A stretch of 64,000 nt of DNA from GAS188 sp963794475 (GTDB taxonomy: Bacteria; Pseudomonadota; Alphaproteobacteria; Rhizobiales; Beijerinckiaceae), in contig CAWCDW010000003.1 in NCBI GenBank assembly GCA_963794475.1, positions 992,001 through 1,056,000 of the forward strand, written 5' to 3'. This document shows, piece after piece, positions 54,286-62,310 of the stretch. The notes under the pieces were generated by a model, which made no database searches, had not been told where the DNA came from, and saw nothing but the letters and a program-made list of their open reading frames with translations. The first letter of the stretch is position 1. The number at the start of each line of letters is the position of its first letter. Position numbers and translations under genes: made by a program.

Positions 54286-54510
54286 GAAGCTTAGCCGGCA
54301 TCTGGTGGCCGGGAAGGCGAAGCCCGAGTGAGCACGAACTCGTGATCGCGAACCCTCTTGTTTTTGGCTTTTCCATCGGCCCCGCACGACCTTGTGATCA
54401 TCATCGGGGCCTCTGACGCGATATGTCGTTGAGCGCCGTCGATTTGACGGCGCTGCGTCTCGCGTCTCTTCCACGCGCGATTGGCTTCAGGCAACGGACC
54501 CAGGACCGCG

Positions 54511-55101
54511 ATGGATATCGATGTTTCCGGCTGGCAGGAGCTGCAAGTGCCCCGGCTCGCCAAGAACGCGAATGTGGCCAAGAATTCGAGTTTGGCCAAG
54601 AACACGATTCTGGTCAGGAATACGCCTCTGGCCAAGAACACGCCTCTGGCCAAGAACACGCCTCTGGCCAAGAACACGCCTCTGGCCACGCCGGATCTCA
54701 CCAAGACCCCGGCCGCCCTTTTGTTCGTCGCGGCCGATCTCCTGGCGCGATCCTTCGCCGACGCCATCGGCCGCCGGCATGATCTCACCCTTACCGAATG
54801 GCGCTGCATGATGGTGCTGGCGCCCCGGCCTGGGCTCGCGAATATCGAGGTCGCCGAAGCGAGCGGCGTCGATGTGATGGCGGTGAGTCGCGCGCTTCGC
54901 CGTCTCGAGCAGCACGGCCGCCTCGAGCGGTGCGCCGATCCCGCGGACAAGCGCCGCATCACCGGGAGCCTCACGCCAAAAGGCCTCGATCTTTACCGCG
55001 CCGTTGCGCCGGGCGCCGAGAGCCTCTTCGACGAGCTGAACATCCAGGATCGGGCTCAGCTCGGCCGTTATCTCAAATCTGTGGTCGCGAGCCTGCGCTG
55101 A
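54511..55101 (+). CDS. MarR-family regulator with an N-terminal hexapeptide repeat
   Basis: A 196-residue regulator. Residues about 60-190 form a MarR winged helix: LTLTEWRCMMVLAPRPGLAN, IEVAEASGVDVMAVSRALRR and RLERCADPADKRRITGSLTP. Before it, about residues 19-60 consist of hexapeptide repeats (LAKNTP) encoded by an 18-bp tandem repeat, an unusual feature for MarR proteins. The ATG at 54511 lies before the repeats; no ATG suits a start inside them. MarR proteins often control efflux or lipid genes, and the neighbour fadD is a possible target. Confidence 0.8.
   Translation: MDIDVSGWQELQVPRLAKNANVAKNSSLAKNTILVRNTPLAKNTPLAKNTPLAKNTPLATPDLTKTPAALLFVAADLLARSFADAIGRRHDLTLTEWRCMMVLAPRPGLANIEVAEASGVDVMAVSRALRRLEQHGRLERCADPADKRRITGSLTPKGLDLYRAVAPGAESLFDELNIQDRAQLGRYLKSVVASLR
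54565..54690 (+). repeat. 18-bp tandem repeat, seven units, inside the MarR gene
   Basis: Seven 18-bp units: the first three diverged, the last four nearly identical (AACACGCCTCTGGCCAAG). The period keeps the frame and encodes Asn-Thr-Pro-Leu-Ala-Lys. All six reading frames stay open over the array, as expected for a repeat free of stop codons. Recent expansion of the 3' units is indicated by their identity. Confidence 0.92.
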
Positions 55102-55263
55102 GGCGCGCGCTTCGCCGAAATTGCTTCCCGACGAAGCAACGCGCAAGCGAAACCAACATGCTCGCGCATCGCGCGAAGCCTGCATTCGACACCCGTAACA
55201 TGAGGCCACGGGCGATCGCTTTCTGGCGGCGGCGATGTGTTGACCCCGCCCCTCAACGTGGCC

Positions 55264-55315
55264 TAGAGCATGGTCCGCGAAAGTGGGAACCGGTTTCTCG
55301 AAAAAGATCATGCTC
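55264..55315. repeat. Rhizobiales palindromic repeat (GAGCATG...CATGCTC)
   Basis: Outer arms GAGCATGGTC and GATCATGCTC pair at 9 of 10 positions, and between them lies AAGTGGGAACCGGTTTCTCG, the usual core. A second half-copy (TAGAGCATGGT) follows at 55326. It matches, from memory, the most abundant small palindrome of Rhizobiales genomes. It lies directly upstream of leuS. Confidence 0.7.
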
Positions 55316-55364
55316 GATCAATAACTAGAGCATGGTGACGAGGCCGGCCACAAGGGTCCGCAGC

Positions 55365-58004
55365 ATGTCGATGTCCGAGCGCTACAACACCCGCGAATCC
55401 GAGCGGAAATGGCAGGCCGCCTGGAAGAGCGCGCGCGTCTTCGAGACGAAGAACGACGACCCGCGCCCGGCGTATTACGTGCTCGAGATGTTTCCCTACC
55501 CGTCCGGGCGCATCCACATGGGGCATGTGCGCAACTATGCCATGGGCGATGTGGTGGCGCGCTACAAGCGCGCCAAAGGCTTCAATGTTCTGCATCCGAT
55601 GGGCTGGGATGCTTTCGGCCTGCCGGCCGAGAATGCCGCCATCGAACGCAACGTCCACCCCAAGGAATGGACCTACGCGAATATCGCCGCGATGCGCGCG
55701 CAGCTCCAATCCATGGGCCTGTCGCTCGATTGGTCGCGCGAGCTCGCCACTTGCGACCCTGAATATTACAAGCAGCAGCAACGGCTTTTCCTCGATTTCC
55801 TCGCGGCGGGCCTCGTCGACCGCAAGACCGCCAAGGTCAATTGGGACCCTGTCGATCAGACCGTTCTGGCCAATGAGCAAGTGGTCGACGGCCTCGGCTG
55901 GCGCTCAGGCGCACCGGTCGAGCAGCGCGAGCTGACACAGTGGTTCTTCAAGGTTTCGGCCTATGCGCCGCAGCTTTTGGAGGCGCTCGACGGGCTCGAC
56001 CGATGGCCCGACAAGGTGCGGTTGATGCAACGCAATTGGATCGGCCGCTCCGAAGGGCTCGCCATCCGCTTCGCTCTCGAGCCCGCAAGCGCGCCGGCCG
56101 GCATCGACGAAATCGAGATCTACACGACGCGCGCCGACACTTTGTTCGGCGCGAAATTCCTGGCGGTCTCGCCCGATCATCCGCTGGCCGAGCGGCTCGC
56201 GAAGAGCGATCCTGCGCTCAAGGCCTTCATCGACGAGTGCCGCCGCATGGGCACCGCGCAAGAGACGATCGAGCGCGCCGAGAAGAAGGGCTACGAAACG
56301 GGCATCCGGGCGCTCCATCCTTTCGACAAGAGTTGGACCCTTCCGGTTTTCGTGGCGAATTTCGTGCTGATGGATTACGGCACCGGCGCGATCTTCGGCT
56401 GCCCGGCCCATGACCAGCGCGACCTCGACTTCGTGCACAGCGTCGGCCTCGACGCGACGCCCGTGGTTTGTCCGCCGGGCGTCGATCCTGCGAGCTTCGC
56501 CATCGGCGACACCGCCTTTCTCGACGACGGCATCATCATCAATTCGCGTTTCCTCGACGGCATGACGGTGCCGCAAGCCAAGGAGGAGGTGGCGCGGCGC
56601 CTCGAGGCGGAGAGCCGAGACCGGCGCCCCGTCGCCGTCCGCAAGGTGAATTTTCGTCTGCGCGATTGGGGGATTTCGCGTCAGCGCTATTGGGGCTGCC
56701 CGATTCCGGTCATCCATTGCGGGGAATGCGGCGTCGTCCCGGTTCCGCTTTCGGAGCTTCCGGTCCGCTTGCCGGACGATGTCGCCTTCGACCGGCCCGG
56801 CAATCCTCTCGATCGGCATCCGACCTGGAAGCACGTCCCTTGCCCGAAATGCGGCAAGCCCGCGCGGCGCGAGACGGACACGATGGACACTTTCGTCGAT
56901 TCGTCGTGGTACTTCGTGCGCTTCACCGATCCTTGGAGCGACGAGCCGACGAGCAAAGCGGCGGCGAAGTGGATGCCGGTCGATCAGTATATCGGCGGCA
57001 TCGAGCACGCGATCCTGCATCTTCTATATTCGCGCTTCTTCATGCGCGCGATGCGCAAGACCGGCCATGTCGCGATCGAGGAGCCCTTCAGTGGGCTCTT
57101 CACGCAAGGCATGGTCGTGCATGAGACCTATCGGGCGAAGGACGGCTCCTGGTTGAGCCCCGCGGAGATCATCATCACAAGCGAGGGCGGCCTCCGGCAC
57201 GCGGAGCATGCCAAGACGCGCGAGCCGGTCGCCATCGGCTCGATCGAGAAGATGTCGAAATCGAAGCGCAACACCGTCGATCCCGACGACATCATCGAGA
57301 CTTACGGCGCCGATACGATCCGCCTGTTCATGCTCTCGGATTCACCGCCCGAGCGCGACGTGATCTGGAACGAGGAAGGCGTCCAGGGCGCAGCGCGCTT
57401 CGTGCAGCGCCTGTGGCGCCTCGTGAGCGACGCGAAATCCATGATGGGAAATGGCGGCCCCTCACCGAACGGCGAGGCGCTCGCCTATTCACCAGCGGCG
57501 CTCGCCATCCGAAAGGCCGCGCATCGCGCGCTCGCCCAGGTCGAAAACGACATCGAGCATTTGCGTTTCAATGTCTGCATCGCCCATATCCGCGAGCTCG
57601 TAAACACGCTTCAGGACGCGATGTCGGAGCTCGACGAGGACGCGACGCGGGCACCCGACGTCGTCGCGGGGCTTTCGGAGGCGATGCGCATTCTCATCGC
57701 CATCACGGCGCCGATGGCGCCCCATCTCGCCGAGGAATGTTGGCAAGCGCTCGGCGCGCCGGATCTCGTGGCGCGTGCGGCCTGGCCGCAGGTCGAGCAA
57801 AGCCTCCTCACCGACGCGACCATCACCTTGCCCGTTCAAGTCAACGGCAAGAAGCGCGCCGACATCACGGTGCCGCGCGAAGCCGATGGCGCGGTGATCG
57901 AGGCGGCGGTCCTTTCACTCGAGGCGGTGAAGCGCGCCATGGAAGGTCGGCCGCTGCGCAAATTCATTCTGGTCCCGGGAAGGATCGTCAATGTGGTCAT
58001 TTGA
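55365..58004 (+). CDS. leuS: Leucyl-tRNA synthetase
   Basis: An 879-residue class I synthetase. The HIGH box is in MFPYPSGRIHMGHVRN, the editing (CP1) domain has the conserved TRADTLFGAKFLAVSPDHP, and the KMSKS box is IEKMSKSKRNTVDPDDI. A zinc-type CPKCGK and a C-terminal anticodon-binding domain are present. Three starts are possible (55332, 55365, 55371); family members start MSERYN or similar, favouring 55365 or 55371, while 55332 lies in repeat DNA. lptE overlaps its end by 14 bases. Confidence 0.95.
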   Translation: MSMSERYNTRESERKWQAAWKSARVFETKNDDPRPAYYVLEMFPYPSGRIHMGHVRNYAMGDVVARYKRAKGFNVLHPMGWDAFGLPAENAAIERNVHPKEWTYANIAAMRAQLQSMGLSLDWSRELATCDPEYYKQQQRLFLDFLAAGLVDRKTAKVNWDPVDQTVLANEQVVDGLGWRSGAPVEQRELTQWFFKVSAYAPQLLEALDGLDRWPDKVRLMQRNWIGRSEGLAIRFALEPASAPAGIDEIEIYTTRADTLFGAKFLAVSPDHPLAERLAKSDPALKAFIDECRRMGTAQETIERAEKKGYETGIRALHPFDKSWTLPVFVANFVLMDYGTGAIFGCPAHDQRDLDFVHSVGLDATPVVCPPGVDPASFAIGDTAFLDDGIIINSRFLDGMTVPQAKEEVARRLEAESRDRRPVAVRKVNFRLRDWGISRQRYWGCPIPVIHCGECGVVPVPLSELPVRLPDDVAFDRPGNPLDRHPTWKHVPCPKCGKPARRETDTMDTFVDSSWYFVRFTDPWSDEPTSKAAAKWMPVDQYIGGIEHAILHLLYSRFFMRAMRKTGHVAIEEPFSGLFTQGMVVHETYRAKDGSWLSPAEIIITSEGGLRHAEHAKTREPVAIGSIEKMSKSKRNTVDPDDIIETYGADTIRLFMLSDSPPERDVIWNEEGVQGAARFVQRLWRLVSDAKSMMGNGGPSPNGEALAYSPAALAIRKAAHRALAQVENDIEHLRFNVCIAHIRELVNTLQDAMSELDEDATRAPDVVAGLSEAMRILIAITAPMAPHLAEECWQALGAPDLVARAAWPQVEQSLLTDATITLPVQVNGKKRADITVPREADGAVIEAAVLSLEAVKRAMEGRPLRKFILVPGRIVNVVI

Positions 58005-58506
58005 TCAGCTTTGCTTTCGCGCCGCGAGGCCCGTGCTCGCGAGCGCGCTCGCGCTCGCGCTTTCCGGCTGCATCCATCCGCTCTACGGGACGAATGGGGT
58101 CAACGCCCAGCTCGCCGGGATCGAGGTCACGCCCATCCCGGATCGGGTTGGCCATTACCTCGCCGAGGAGCTCAAATTCGAGACGAATGGCAGCGGCGCG
58201 GCGGCCGCGCCGAAATACCGGCTCACCATCACCACGCAGGAAACGCTCGGCGGGCTGATCGTCAATTTGCACAGCTTGACGTCGGATGCGGCTTCTCTGA
58301 CGCTCACGGCGAATTACTCGCTCACCGAGATCGAGGGCGGCAAGGAAGTCACCAAGGGCACCGCGAGCGCGACGGCCTCTTACGACCGCTCGCAACAGCG
58401 CTTCGCCAATGTGCGCGCCGCGCGCGACGCTGAGATCAGGGCCGCGACGGTGCTCGCCGATCAGATCAGGACGCGCGTCGGGATCGCCCTCCTCAATCAG
58501 AAATAG
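57991..58506 (+). CDS. lptE: LPS-assembly lipoprotein LptE
   Basis: A 171-residue outer-membrane lipoprotein. The lipobox ALALSGC places the lipid Cys at 27. The mature part has the LptE pattern: HPLYGTNGVNAQLAGIEVTP, RLTITTQETLGGLIV, ASATASYDRSQQRFANVRA. LptE plugs the LptD barrel that inserts LPS. Its position between leuS and holA is the standard one, with a 14-base overlap with leuS suggesting coupling. Confidence 0.92.
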   Translation: MWSFDQLCFRAARPVLASALALALSGCIHPLYGTNGVNAQLAGIEVTPIPDRVGHYLAEELKFETNGSGAAAAPKYRLTITTQETLGGLIVNLHSLTSDAASLTLTANYSLTEIEGGKEVTKGTASATASYDRSQQRFANVRAARDAEIRAATVLADQIRTRVGIALLNQK

Positions 58507-58523
58507 GATGGTCCAAGAATAGG

Positions 58524-59552
58524 ATGGTTGCGGTCAAGCCGACTGAAGCGGAAGGGTTTCTTCGGCGGCTGCCGAAGACGGTCGAGCTCATGCTTTTTTA
58601 TGGGCCGGATGCCGGCCTCGTCGACGAACGTTGCCGCGCCGTTCTCGCGGGCACGGTGACCGATCCGAACGATCCTTTTCAGCTCGTGCGGCTTTCGGGC
58701 GATCACCTCTCCGCCAATCCCGAGCGGCTCATGGAAGAAGCCTCCGCCATCGGCATGTTCGGGCCCCGCAAGGCGGTCTGGGTGCAGGCCCTCGACAAAC
58801 CGATCGACCGCGGCGTGAAGCTCTTGCTCGACGGCCCTCCATTCGAGAACCTCGTGGTGATTCAAGCGGGGGATCTTTCCAAGCAATCGGCGCTGCGCGG
58901 CTTATGCGAACGCTCGCCGCGCGCCGCGGCGCTTGCCTGCTACGCGGGCGGGGAGCGGGAGAATGCGGCGCTCGTCGATGAGATGCTCGCCGAAGCCGCG
59001 CTCACGATCGAGCCCGGCGCCAAGCGCGATCTCATCGGCGCTCTCGGCCCGGACCGGCGCCAGTCGCGCTCCGAGATTGAGAAGCTCGTGCTTTACAAGC
59101 TCGGCGAGAAAAGCGTGACGAGCGAGGATGTGGCAACCATCATGGTGGACGCCAATGCGGTCGCCATGAATGCCGTGATCGACGCGGCCTTCGCAGGCGA
59201 TTATGCGGGGCTCGACCGGGAATTATCGCGCGCTTTCGCCGAGAGGCTCGGCTCCGACCCGATTCTCGGCGCGGCGATCCGCCATGTCTTCGCCCTCGCC
59301 GAAGGCCGGGCCAAGATCGATGCGGGCGCAAGCGCGGCGCAAGCGGCGAAGGACATGTACCTTTTCTGGAAGCGCGAGGGCGGCGTGACGCGCCAGCTTT
59401 CGAGCTGGAGCTCGGCCGCGCTCCAGGGCGCGCTCGCCGACCTCCAGGCCGCCGTGCGGCGCATTCGTCGCTCGCCGCTCGCGGGCGAATCGGTGGCGCG
59501 CATGGCCTTTTGGCGCATCGCGCGCCATGCCCGCGCCTTGCCGCACCGGTAG
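58524..59552 (+). CDS. holA: DNA polymerase III delta subunit
   Basis: A 342-residue delta subunit of the clamp loader. Recognisable segments are LMLFYGPDAGLVDERCRAVL, MEEASAIGMFGPRKAVWVQA, SRSEIEKLVLYKLGEKSVTS and a C-terminal helical domain (MYLFWKREGGVTRQLSSWSS). It opens the beta clamp. Upstream, an 11-bp direct duplication (AATAGGATGGT at 58502 and 58518) spans the lptE stop and the holA ribosome site. It is convergent with parB. Confidence 0.92.
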   Translation: MVAVKPTEAEGFLRRLPKTVELMLFYGPDAGLVDERCRAVLAGTVTDPNDPFQLVRLSGDHLSANPERLMEEASAIGMFGPRKAVWVQALDKPIDRGVKLLLDGPPFENLVVIQAGDLSKQSALRGLCERSPRAAALACYAGGERENAALVDEMLAEAALTIEPGAKRDLIGALGPDRRQSRSEIEKLVLYKLGEKSVTSEDVATIMVDANAVAMNAVIDAAFAGDYAGLDRELSRAFAERLGSDPILGAAIRHVFALAEGRAKIDAGASAAQAAKDMYLFWKREGGVTRQLSSWSSAALQGALADLQAAVRRIRRSPLAGESVARMAFWRIARHARALPHR

Positions 59553-59731
59553 GAGAGGCGCTCCGCTCGGCCGCCCGCACCGCCGGTCGTCGCGCTCATG
59601 GTGAAGATGCTCTGCCGGATTGGGCATCGCCCCCCGCGAGCAGCTTGCCGGCCGCCGCATCGAAGAGAGCTGAGTTATCTTTCTAATCTTGATATTCGAA
59701 ATGCGCTCAGGCTCGTGCCCACATTCGATGC

Positions 59732-60613
59732 TCATTGACCCGTCAGGCTCTTGCAGAGCGAATCGAGCTGCTCGAGGGTTTGGTAGCGGACGCGCAAATC
59801 GCCCCCACGGGCGCCATGGCGGATGGAGACGGGGAGGCCGAGGCTTTCCTCCAGGCTGCGCTCCAAGGCCGCGATATCGGCACGTCCCTGCTCGGGCTCG
59901 ATTGCCCGCTCCTCCCTGCGGCGGCGTGGTTTCGCTCGTTGTTGGGCGATCGCCTCCGTCTCGCGGACACTCAGGCCTTGCGCGATGACCTGCCTTGCGG
60001 CCGCCGAGGGATCATCGACGTTGAGGAGGGCCCGACCATGGCCGGCCGACAGGCGACCTTCGATCAGGCTCGTCTTTACATCATTCGGTAATTTAAGTAA
60101 TCGCAAAGTATTTGTTATGTGACTTCGGCTTTTTCCTAAAGAGTTAGCAAGTTCAGCTTGTGTATAATGGTATTCATCGATGAGATTTTGATAACCAGTC
60201 GCCTCCTCGATCGCATTGAGGTCTTCGCGTTGCACGTTTTCGATGATCGCAAATTCAAGCGAAGTTCTGTCGTCGATCTCGACCAGCACGATCGGTATCT
60301 CGGCGAGCCCGGCCCGTTGCGCGGCCCGCCAGCGGCGCTCTCCCGCCACGATCTCATAAGGTGTAGGCTTGCCCTCGACGCGACGGACCACCACTGGCTG
60401 AATGAGCCCCTTGCGCTGAATCGAGGCGGCGAGCTCGTCGAGCTCGGCATCGGCAAAATTGCGGCGCGGATTGCGCGGATTGGGCCGCAAATGCTCGAGC
60501 GGCGCTCGGCGAGGCGCGGATTCGCCTCTCGCTGGAGCCGCCTCGGTGCCGACATCCCCAATGAGCGCCGCGAGACCCCGCCCCAAGCGCGAACGTTGTG
60601 CTTCCTCGGCCAT
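59732..60613 (-). CDS. parB: Chromosome partitioning protein ParB
   Basis: A 293-residue ParB. The CTP-binding boxes are seen as IVAGERRWRAAQRAGL (from about 88) and IIENVQREDLNAIEEATGYQ. The helix-turn-helix is TQAELANSLGKSRSHITNTL. The C-terminal dimer domain ends LEQLDSLCKSLTGQ. The start at 60613 is supported by AGAAGAG; the ATG 15 bases upstream would place that site inside the gene. It binds parS, a copy of which lies in rsmG. Confidence 0.96.
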   Translation of the reverse strand: MAEEAQRSRLGRGLAALIGDVGTEAAPARGESAPRRAPLEHLRPNPRNPRRNFADAELDELAASIQRKGLIQPVVVRRVEGKPTPYEIVAGERRWRAAQRAGLAEIPIVLVEIDDRTSLEFAIIENVQREDLNAIEEATGYQNLIDEYHYTQAELANSLGKSRSHITNTLRLLKLPNDVKTSLIEGRLSAGHGRALLNVDDPSAAARQVIAQGLSVRETEAIAQQRAKPRRRREERAIEPEQGRADIAALERSLEESLGLPVSIRHGARGGDLRVRYQTLEQLDSLCKSLTGQ

Positions 60614-60722
60614 GATCTCTTCTTTCATTCAAATTCGTCGCGTCGGCTAATGGATCAACATAGCCAAATATGTTCAAGGCGAGTTCCGCATCGAGCCTGA
60701 TATCGCCACGATGGCGCTTCCC

Positions 60723-61556
60723 TCACGAAAGGGCCGCGAAATCGCGTGCGTGATCAGTTCGCTCACGCTGGATCAGCTCGGAGGCCAATTTGAGATAGGC
60801 TTGGCTTCCGGTGCATTTGAGATCGTAAAGCAAAGCCGGCTTTCCATAGGAGGGGGCTTCCGACAACCGCACATTGCGCGGGATGATGGTCTCGTAGACC
60901 TTCGCGCCCATGAACTCGCGCACATCCGCCACCACCTGACCCGAAAGCTTGTTGCGGGGATCGAACATGGTGAGGACGATGCCTTGAATGACAAGCGCCG
61001 GATTGAGCGTCGAGCGCACCTGCTCGACGGTTCTCAGCAATTGGCTCAGCCCTTCGAGCGCGAAGAATTCGCATTGCAAAGGCACCACCACCGCATGGGC
61101 GGCGGTCAGGGCGTTGATGGTGAGGAGATTGAGCGAGGGCGGGCAATCAATGAGCACATAGCTAAGGTGACGCGTGGGGCCGCCCGCTCCCAGCGCCTGA
61201 AGGGCTTTTTTCAACTTCACGGCGCGTTCGGGATCTTGCGATATCTCAAGCTCCACCCCGAGGAGATCGAGCGTCGAGGGGGCGAGCGCGAGCCGCGGCA
61301 CGCTGGTGTCGATGATCGCGTCCTTGAGCGAGGCGCGACCGGTCAGCACGTCCGCGGTCGAGACAAGTCGGCTCCTGTGCTCGATGCCGAGCCCCGTCGA
61401 CGCATTGCCCTGCGGGTCGAGGTCGATGAGCAGGACCTGTTCGCCGATCGCGGCGAGCGCGGTTCCGAGATTGATGGCGGTCGTCGTCTTGCCGACGCCC
61501 CCTTTTTGATTGGCGACCGTCAGGATGCGCGGAAGAGGCTGATCTTCAAAGCTCAT
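60723..61556 (-). CDS. parA: Chromosome partitioning ATPase ParA (Soj)
   Basis: A 277-residue Walker-type ATPase. The deviant Walker A is KGGVGKTTTAINL (18-30), followed by LIDLDPQGNASTGLGI, VLIDCPPSLNLLTINAL and the late IIPRNVRLSEAPSYGKPALL. It drives segregation of ParB-parS complexes. The start at 61556 overlaps the rsmG end by 11 bases (ATGAGCTTTGA), so the two are translationally coupled. Confidence 0.97.
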   Translation of the reverse strand: MSFEDQPLPRILTVANQKGGVGKTTTAINLGTALAAIGEQVLLIDLDPQGNASTGLGIEHRSRLVSTADVLTGRASLKDAIIDTSVPRLALAPSTLDLLGVELEISQDPERAVKLKKALQALGAGGPTRHLSYVLIDCPPSLNLLTINALTAAHAVVVPLQCEFFALEGLSQLLRTVEQVRSTLNPALVIQGIVLTMFDPRNKLSGQVVADVREFMGAKVYETIIPRNVRLSEAPSYGKPALLYDLKCTGSQAYLKLASELIQRERTDHARDFAALS

Positions 61557-62310
61557 TCCCGGTCCCCAAAATTGACGCAAAACGACGTCGCAGATCGCGA
61601 ATGACGAGAATTCGCCCCTTCTCGTCGCTTTGGCTCGGCACCGCTCGGCTATCGAACGCGAAAATCTCCGAGGCACGCTGCAATTCCGACCTTAGCGTCT
61701 CGCCCTTGGGAAAGAAACCTTCCGCGCCGGTTGTCAACAAAGGTTCCGCGAGCGCAAGAAGGGAAGGAAGCGGCGCCAAGGCACGCGCCGTTACGGCTGT
61801 GACCCTCCCCCGCAGCTCGGGAAGAATGTCCTCGGCGCGGCAAGCATGGATCTCGGCGGACACTCCGGTAACGCGGGCCGCCTCGCGCAAAAAGCTCGCT
61901 TTGCGTCGATCGCTTTCGATGAGATGGAAGGAGCCCGGCTCCGGCCGCTCGGCGGCCAGAATCGCGATGACGAGGCCGGGAAAACCGGCGCCGGAGCCAA
62001 GATCGGCCCAGTTTTGATGCTTCGCGCCGAGGATCGCGATTTGGGCCGAATCCAGGATATGGCGGGTCCAGAGGCTCTCGAGCGTGGAGGAAGCGACGAG
62101 ATTTATCGCCCTTTGCCACTTCACGAGAAGGTCGGCATAACTCTGGAGGCGCTCCAATGTTTCACGTGAAACCTCAAGCGAGGAGACCGCTCGCTCGCGA
62201 TTTTGGCGCAGCGCATCCGCCAGATTGAGCTCCGCTTCTTTGGAACGAGGCACTTTAACGCGGGCTGTTTTCAACCCCGACGGTCCGGGCGGGATTGGTG
62301 GCCGTCGCAT
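61546..62310 (-). CDS. rsmG: 16S rRNA (guanine-N7) methyltransferase G (GidB)
   Basis: A 254-residue RsmG, methylating G527 of 16S rRNA. NLVASSTLESLWTRHILDSA and ADLGSGAGFPGLVIAILAA are the SAM-fold motifs, then TARALAPLPSLLALAEPLL and FFPKGE. The ATG at 62310 shares a base with the mnmG stop (TGATG). The first 40 residues are not well conserved, so a later start is possible. The N-terminal codons EVSRETL coincide with a parS site. Confidence 0.94.
   Translation of the reverse strand: MRRPPIPPGPSGLKTARVKVPRSKEAELNLADALRQNRERAVSSLEVSRETLERLQSYADLLVKWQRAINLVASSTLESLWTRHILDSAQIAILGAKHQNWADLGSGAGFPGLVIAILAAERPEPGSFHLIESDRRKASFLREAARVTGVSAEIHACRAEDILPELRGRVTAVTARALAPLPSLLALAEPLLTTGAEGFFPKGETLRSELQRASEIFAFDSRAVPSQSDEKGRILVIRDLRRRFASILGTGNEL
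62158..62173. promoter_or_regulatory. parS site inside rsmG
   Basis: The bases TGTTTCACGTGAAACC match the bacterial parS consensus (TGTTTCACGTGAAACA) at 15 of 16 positions, with the full core palindrome TTTCACGTGAAA. ParB would load here and spread. Its location in the rsmG 5' region, near parAB, is common in many bacteria. Confidence 0.9.

Noticed and set aside
54565..54690. A CRISPR-like array
   Set aside because: Units are contiguous with no spacers, are only 18 bp long and lie in frame inside a coding region.
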